Below, one piece after another: positions 5,426 through 9,192 of a DNA stretch of 9,192 bases. Positions within the stretch are counted from its first letter, which is position 1. The number at the start of each line of letters is the position of its first letter. Location: the NCBI GenBank assembly GCA_036337945.1, contig JAYZDF010000055.1:1-9192 (forward strand). The letters are read 5' to 3'. Made by a program: the position numbers and the translations under genes. The notes beneath the pieces are model-generated. The model made no database searches, was not told where the DNA came from, and saw only the letters and a program-made list of their open reading frames with translations. Origin of the DNA: JAYZDF01 sp036337945. GTDB taxonomy: Bacteria; Myxococcota; Kuafuiibacteriia; Kuafuiibacteriales; Kuafuiibacteriaceae.

Positions 5426-6370
5426 CTAGTCTGACCAGGTCCAGGGTTTATACCAGGCCATATTGTCGAGACGCTGCTGATAAGCATCGGCGTTCGTATA
5501 ATGTCCGCCGCGATTTTGGCTTGGACCATGTCCAGCAAGTTCTGAATAGGAGTCGGCGAGATAGTTGCTTACCTGTCCTAGGCTTTCTGAGCGCACATCC
5601 ATAGAGACAGGCCCAATGTCGAAGCCAAAACCACTTTCTGGCACGCCGTCGTTGTCTGAATCTGCCCAGTGACCGCGGGCAGATAAGCCAAGTCCCGCAC
5701 CTGCGCCCAAGCGAACTGAGGTGTCCGAACTATCCGATGCGTCGGGGGTTGCATCTCCTAAGGTAACACCCCCCTCGATGATGCTGGCAGAGCCACCAAC
5801 CGTGAAGCCATCCTCGCCAGCCTCAATGGCACCATTAGCGCGTAATACACCGGCGTCGACGTTGAGCGGAGAGTCCGTTTTCGTCGAAACACTCACGAGC
5901 TGTGCGTCACCACGAGCCCCAATGCGTCCATCATAAACGCCGAGTTGTCCGTTGCCACTAATGACGTCCGCCTGTAAATCGGGCTGATTGACGTGCCGTA
6001 AGCCGCCGCCGGCTGAAACGTATTCTTCACTGGTACTTGAGGTTCTTGAGCCATGTAGATAGCCCGGTCGCCTATCGTTCGCTGCCCAACCAACGGTGCT
6101 GGTATTGGTTTGGCTATCGCGAGCGAGGTCGCCCGCACGAACTGTTCCTGCGGGTCGAGCGGAACGTTCTGCTTCGGTCGGGGCGCTGGTGCTCGAGGTC
6201 TGGCCAACTGTCGTTTGCGCTTGCCTTTGTGAGTCCACATTTAGGTCAAGCCCGTCCGTACACTGCTTTGGCGGCTCGACACACATATTGGGTTCGGTCC
6301 TTTCCGCGGGTGTATAGTTAGGCGTCGAGCTTACGACGGAAGAAGAGGGGGAGCATACATTCGTTGTCAT
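5426..6370 (-). CDS. Unrecognised Gly/Asp-rich protein with a calcium-loop-like motif
   Basis: The protein has 314 residues from ATG 6370, with a good ribosome binding site (AAGGA at 6383-6379, eight-base spacing). There is no signal peptide or membrane segment. Residues 1-115 are Ser/Thr/Pro/Gln-rich and probably disordered, with the only three Cys (6, 30 and 37). Residues 120-255 alternate short hydrophobic strands with Gly/Asp turns (such as GVYDGRIGARGDAQL and GFTVGGSASIIEGGVTLG), suggesting a beta-rich or solenoid fold. Asp237-x-Asp-x-Asp-Gly242 resembles a calcium-binding DxDxDG loop and is followed by a conserved-looking GFGFDIGPVSMDV segment. The tail contains Trp306, Trp310 and Trp312. 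I recall similar Gly-rich cores in large secreted proteins of Myxococcota-like bacteria but cannot name a family. Export by a non-Sec route, or a cytoplasmic role, are both possible. It lies 186 bases downstream of the PEGA gene on the same strand. Confidence 0.8.
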   Translation of the reverse strand: MTTNVCSPSSSVVSSTPNYTPAERTEPNMCVEPPKQCTDGLDLNVDSQRQAQTTVGQTSSTSAPTEAERSARPAGTVRAGDLARDSQTNTSTVGWAANDRRPGYLHGSRTSSTSEEYVSAGGGLRHVNQPDLQADVISGNGQLGVYDGRIGARGDAQLVSVSTKTDSPLNVDAGVLRANGAIEAGEDGFTVGGSASIIEGGVTLGDATPDASDSSDTSVRLGAGAGLGLSARGHWADSDNDGVPESGFGFDIGPVSMDVRSESLGQVSNYLADSYSELAGHGPSQNRGGHYTNADAYQQRLDNMAWYKPWTWSD

Positions 6371-6392
6371 CAGTCTTTTCCTTTCGAGCCAT

Positions 6393-6408
6393 GCTGTCTT
6401 TCGACAGC
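6393..6408 (-). promoter_or_regulatory. GNRA-type hairpin in the leader of the 5426-6370 gene
   Basis: On the minus strand GCTGTC-GAAA-GACAGC forms a perfect six-pair stem capped by a GAAA tetraloop, a very stable RNA loop class. CGAG/CTCG (6417-6414 with 6388-6385) can add an outer stem. The core hairpin ends nine bases before the ribosome binding site, so it could stabilise the message or adjust its translation. No T-run follows, so it is not a terminator. Confidence 0.45.
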
Positions 6409-6556
6409 TTCAACTCGGTAAGAAATGAGTGTGGCCTCAAAGCATATTGTGACAACATTTTCGGCAGCTTAGGTGAGGTATGAATGCCACACCTGGGTTC
6501 ATCTTTACTCAAGCAATCGCTCGATGTGCAAAATGCACTCGAATAAGATGCAGAAC

Positions 6557-8437
6557 TTAGATATCGAGAACGATACCTAACCAGCTCCTCAACAAAAAGC
6601 TCGATGGCATTGGATCAGCGCAGGCGTAGTATGAGGCTCCTGCTCCCAACTCAAGTCCGTCAGAAAAGCTGAATGACAACCCAGAGGCAAAACAATGCCC
6701 CTCAATGTTTCCAAGACTTGTTTGCCCTGTTGATGTCGACATCGATGATGAATCCGGCATAACTGTACGGCTCACTGACTCTGGTGTGAAGGTTCGGAAA
6801 ACATATCCAAGTTCTGGCTCCACGTAATAACCATCACTCAAAAACCGAAAGCCAAAAGTGAGTGGGATATCCACCACCGGAAAATCTTCTTTTCCGGCAC
6901 CTGAGTTGACCATCACTCCCGAGCCTATTGTGATTTGGTCATCTGATCTTGGCGGAAACCGCAGATACACCAATCCACCGAATCCAAACGGGGGTTCCGA
7001 GCTATTGCTATAAGCCGGCGCACCCGCACAAACCTCGTCGCGACTGGAGCAAAACGACGTACCTACTACACCCTGTATTGCAACAGTGAACATAAGAGCA
7101 TCAAGTTCCGCCTGTTTTTTCGCGGCCGCTCTTTTGCGAGCCGCTCGAGCTTTGTCCAGTTTTGCTTTTTGTCGAGCTTTTTCCTTTGCTGCCTTGCGTT
7201 CTCTTTTTTCCCGCAGATAGCGCGCTCTTCTCGCGCCCTTTGAGGGAATGAGTTGCGCGCTGAGGGTCGTAATTTGCTTTTCTTTGACGTCTATATTTAT
7301 ACGTTTTTTTCGGTAGTCTTGAGCTCGTATTTCAAGCTTTCGGGTACATATGGGCACCTTGAATGTACCCGGAGATTGGCCTATCAATTGACCGCCACCA
7401 TATACCTTGGCTTCTAAGACATTACCTTCGGGGTCATTGACGCGGATGTCGATGGCTCCCTCTCTTGGGATCAAATCGAACTTCATCTTCTTGCTTTGAC
7501 CTGCGCTAAGGCTAAATTTCTTCCCTTGACGAAGGTAACATGGGTCGTCGATCGCAACGGTGTGTCGACCAGGCGGAAGCATAAGTTTACGCAGCGGGGT
7601 GCGACCTGCGCTTTTACCATTAATTTTGACGTCGATTCGCGACGGCGTACTTTTGACCTCAAGCAGACCGAAGTTTGGCTCGAGTATCCATGCGAGCTCA
7701 TTCCGTTTCCCTCCCGAAACTAGGACTTCTTTGACCGACGGTCGATAATTCTCACGCTGCATTGATACCGTATAACGCCCCGGCGGTAGGCTTTTGCTGC
7801 AAGGTGTCTTTTGACAGAGCAGGCGTCCGTTGAGCAGGACCACGGCCCCCTCAGGTCTTGATCGAAAGTAGGTGACAACTTTATTCCCCGATGCCTTGAC
7901 GTCCCATTCGGACCGAGTGTCTCCGAAGTTTTCGTCGGCCTGCATTTTGGGACGCTCAATGGCTAGTTTGGGTTTTCTGCTGCCGGTAAGTTTTGCAACA
8001 GCCTTCTCTAGGGACGCAAAGATAGCATCAATACCGCAACGACCTCTTTGAGTCGCGGCAGCTTCACTCGCTCCACGTTTGAGATCGTAAAGTTGCATAG
8101 TGACCAAGCAGGACGCACCAATTTTACTGATGCTCGTGGCGAGTGTCTTTTCTGCTGCGACCTCTTTGCCGATCTCAATTTGACACGATTCATCATAGCA
8201 AGCGTCCAGAGACTCTGCTTTCTTTTCTTGCAGTGCTTTCTTGAGTTCTGCCGTCGGTACAACACTGTATTTTCGGCTTGCGGTCAGTTCTGCTTCTAAA
8301 TAATTCGTGAGTTGCCTAATATCCGAGGGCTCTAGTTGTGCCTCATTTTGAATGTCGAAGACTGCAACGACCGGTACCGATGCCTGGGCGGTCATGGAGA
8401 ATAGTGAAACTGCGAGGAGTAAGGTCCATCTACGCAC
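6557..8437 (-). CDS. PEGA-domain envelope protein with barrel-like C-terminus
   Basis: The 626-residue protein starts at GTG 8437, which places a signal peptide (1-20, cut near AQAS) right at the N-terminus; no strong ribosome binding site is visible. Residues 22-150 resemble the CsgG/TolB-like alpha/beta domain often found before PEGA repeats (VVAVFDIQNEA, an SVVPTAELKKAL segment, paired Cys80 and Cys85). Residues about 187-253 and 257-324 are PEGA domains, each with the pattern of a small strand, NG turn, LPPGRYTV or LPPGRHTV and a closing strand. Residues 325-397 are a third, degenerate copy. Residues 401-447 are a Lys/Arg/Ala-rich helix. Residues 449-626 read as a small beta-barrel-type domain. 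PEGA domains are extracytoplasmic and often near surface layers or peptidoglycan. The layout suggests a protein bridging periplasm and outer membrane, which is inference. It follows arsH after 82 bases with no clear terminator between. Confidence 0.88.
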   Translation of the reverse strand: MRRWTLLLAVSLFSMTAQASVPVVAVFDIQNEAQLEPSDIRQLTNYLEAELTASRKYSVVPTAELKKALQEKKAESLDACYDESCQIEIGKEVAAEKTLATSISKIGASCLVTMQLYDLKRGASEAAATQRGRCGIDAIFASLEKAVAKLTGSRKPKLAIERPKMQADENFGDTRSEWDVKASGNKVVTYFRSRPEGAVVLLNGRLLCQKTPCSKSLPPGRYTVSMQRENYRPSVKEVLVSGGKRNELAWILEPNFGLLEVKSTPSRIDVKINGKSAGRTPLRKLMLPPGRHTVAIDDPCYLRQGKKFSLSAGQSKKMKFDLIPREGAIDIRVNDPEGNVLEAKVYGGGQLIGQSPGTFKVPICTRKLEIRAQDYRKKRINIDVKEKQITTLSAQLIPSKGARRARYLREKRERKAAKEKARQKAKLDKARAARKRAAAKKQAELDALMFTVAIQGVVGTSFCSSRDEVCAGAPAYSNSSEPPFGFGGLVYLRFPPRSDDQITIGSGVMVNSGAGKEDFPVVDIPLTFGFRFLSDGYYVEPELGYVFRTFTPESVSRTVMPDSSSMSTSTGQTSLGNIEGHCFASGLSFSFSDGLELGAGASYYACADPMPSSFLLRSWLGIVLDI

Positions 8438-8519
8438 GGCAAAGAGCTTACGAGTATCCGAACCAGGATGCCAGGACGACTACGGCTAAAATTTATTCAT
8501 TGATAACATATACTTAGGT

Positions 8520-9179
8520 TTAGTCGACACCCAGGCCTTTCGTGAGCTCGCCTTGTTTGCGTAGTTGTTTTTGTTCGCTGTAGCGTTCGGTGAGGTAACC
8601 CGTTCGGTCTCGGATCAGCAAAGTAAACCGAAACAGCTCTTCCATGACATCTACGACGCGATCTCGAAAGCTTGAAGGTTTCATCCGGCCATCATCATCA
8701 AACTCCTGCCAGGCCTTTGCGACCGAGGATTGATTCGGAATAGTCACCATCCGCATCCATCGTCCTAGAATTCGAAGTTGGTTGACTGCGTTGAAAGATT
8801 GAGAGCCGCCGGAAACCTCCATGACTGCCAAAGTCCGTCCTTGGCTTGGTCGAACTGCACCATCTGACAGAGGAATCCAGTCAATTTGATTTTTGAATAC
8901 GCCCGTCATGCTCCCATGTTGCTCAGGACTCACCCAGACATGTCCCTCAGACCAAAGCGATAGTTCTCGAAGCTTTTGGACTTCAGGATGATCGTAGGAT
9001 TTCCGGTCGAAGACTGGGAGGTCGTGAGGGCGGTAGATGGCGGTTTCCGCACCAAAATGTTGAAGCACTCGCTGTGCTTCTTCGGCAAGTAATCGACTAA
9101 AGCTTCGTTCCCGTAATGAACCGTACAAAAGCAGAATCCGAGGAGGGTGAGTAGATCCTTCGATGCCCAGTCGTTTCAT
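8520..9179 (-). CDS. arsH: ArsH-type NADPH-dependent FMN oxidoreductase
   Basis: The 219-residue protein closely matches my recollection of ArsH, a flavodoxin-fold tetramer that uses FMN and NADPH. Some ArsH enzymes oxidise trivalent organoarsenicals to less toxic pentavalent forms; others reduce metals, azo dyes or quinones. The FMN phosphate loop is GSLRERSFSR (20-29). Other family signatures are the SPEQHGSMTGVFKNQIDWIP segment (84-103), RPSQGRTLAVMEVSGGSQSF (110-129) and RWMRMVTIPNQSSVAKA from 140. The fold looks complete and key residues are present. Many ArsH proteins have 20 or more extra residues before the first strand. The frame stays open upstream of ATG 9179 to the window edge, so a longer start outside the window is possible. 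No arsR, arsC, arsB or acr3 gene lies in this window; any partners would be to the right. The enzyme is cytoplasmic. Confidence 0.93.
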   Translation of the reverse strand: MKRLGIEGSTHPPRILLLYGSLRERSFSRLLAEEAQRVLQHFGAETAIYRPHDLPVFDRKSYDHPEVQKLRELSLWSEGHVWVSPEQHGSMTGVFKNQIDWIPLSDGAVRPSQGRTLAVMEVSGGSQSFNAVNQLRILGRWMRMVTIPNQSSVAKAWQEFDDDGRMKPSSFRDRVVDVMEELFRFTLLIRDRTGYLTERYSEQKQLRKQGELTKGLGVD

Positions 9180-9192
9180 GGTTTCTTCAACA

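Noticed and set aside
5284..5538. 84-codon minus-strand frame across the end of the 5426-6370 gene
   Set aside because: It overlaps the C-terminal coding part of that gene in another frame, and its composition is not protein-like.
6429..6492. GTGTGGC and GCCACAC inverted repeat in the 186-base gap
   Set aside because: Seven-base arms separated by 50 bases with nothing else supporting a structure or site.
6318..6512. 64-codon minus-strand frame overlapping the start of the 5426-6370 gene
   Set aside because: No homology is recognised, and it overlaps a start with a good ribosome binding site. It is more likely untranslated leader.

Overview
The window looks like an ordinary chromosomal stretch from a Gram-negative bacterium. 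It encodes two lipoproteins with lipoboxes, two outer-membrane beta-barrels, and a periplasmic PEGA-domain protein ending in a barrel-like domain. This mix of a repeat-built cysteine-rich lipoprotein, a CsgG/TolB-like plus PEGA protein, a lipoprotein-anchored SPFH protein and frequent GTG/TTG starts is typical of the former Deltaproteobacteria (Myxococcota or Bdellovibrionota-like lineages). That placement is inference from protein style only. No rRNA, tRNA, transposase, integrase or CRISPR array is visible.

Layout. Positions 1-549 (+) hold the 3' part of a gene whose product carries 11-residue amphipathic repeats, encoded by near-identical 66-bp tandem units. Positions 573-1373 (-) encode an SPFH/prohibitin-type lipoprotein, convergent with the first gene. 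Divergent from it, 1535-2869 (+) encodes a cysteine-rich lipoprotein built from five disulfide-type modules. A spacer rich in short palindromes then leads to an outer-membrane beta-barrel gene (3055-3882, +) and an OprP/OprO-like porin gene (4044-5207, +). A hairpin between 5207 and 5426 probably ends the plus-strand block.

The right half reads on the minus strand, in transcription order: arsH (9179-8520), a PEGA-domain envelope protein (8437-6557), and an unrecognised glycine/aspartate-rich protein with a calcium-loop-like motif (6370-5426).

Most genes here concern the cell envelope, but nothing shows that they form one pathway, and ArsH stands alone without other arsenic genes. The most interesting element is the porin leader. 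A 13-codon reading frame ends exactly where a long inverted repeat begins, and the other arm of that repeat contains the porin start codon. This resembles leader-peptide control of translation. The same leader contains an A7 tract, and loss of one A would instead fuse the leader frame to the porin as a longer signal region. The two readings are alternatives and both can be tested.
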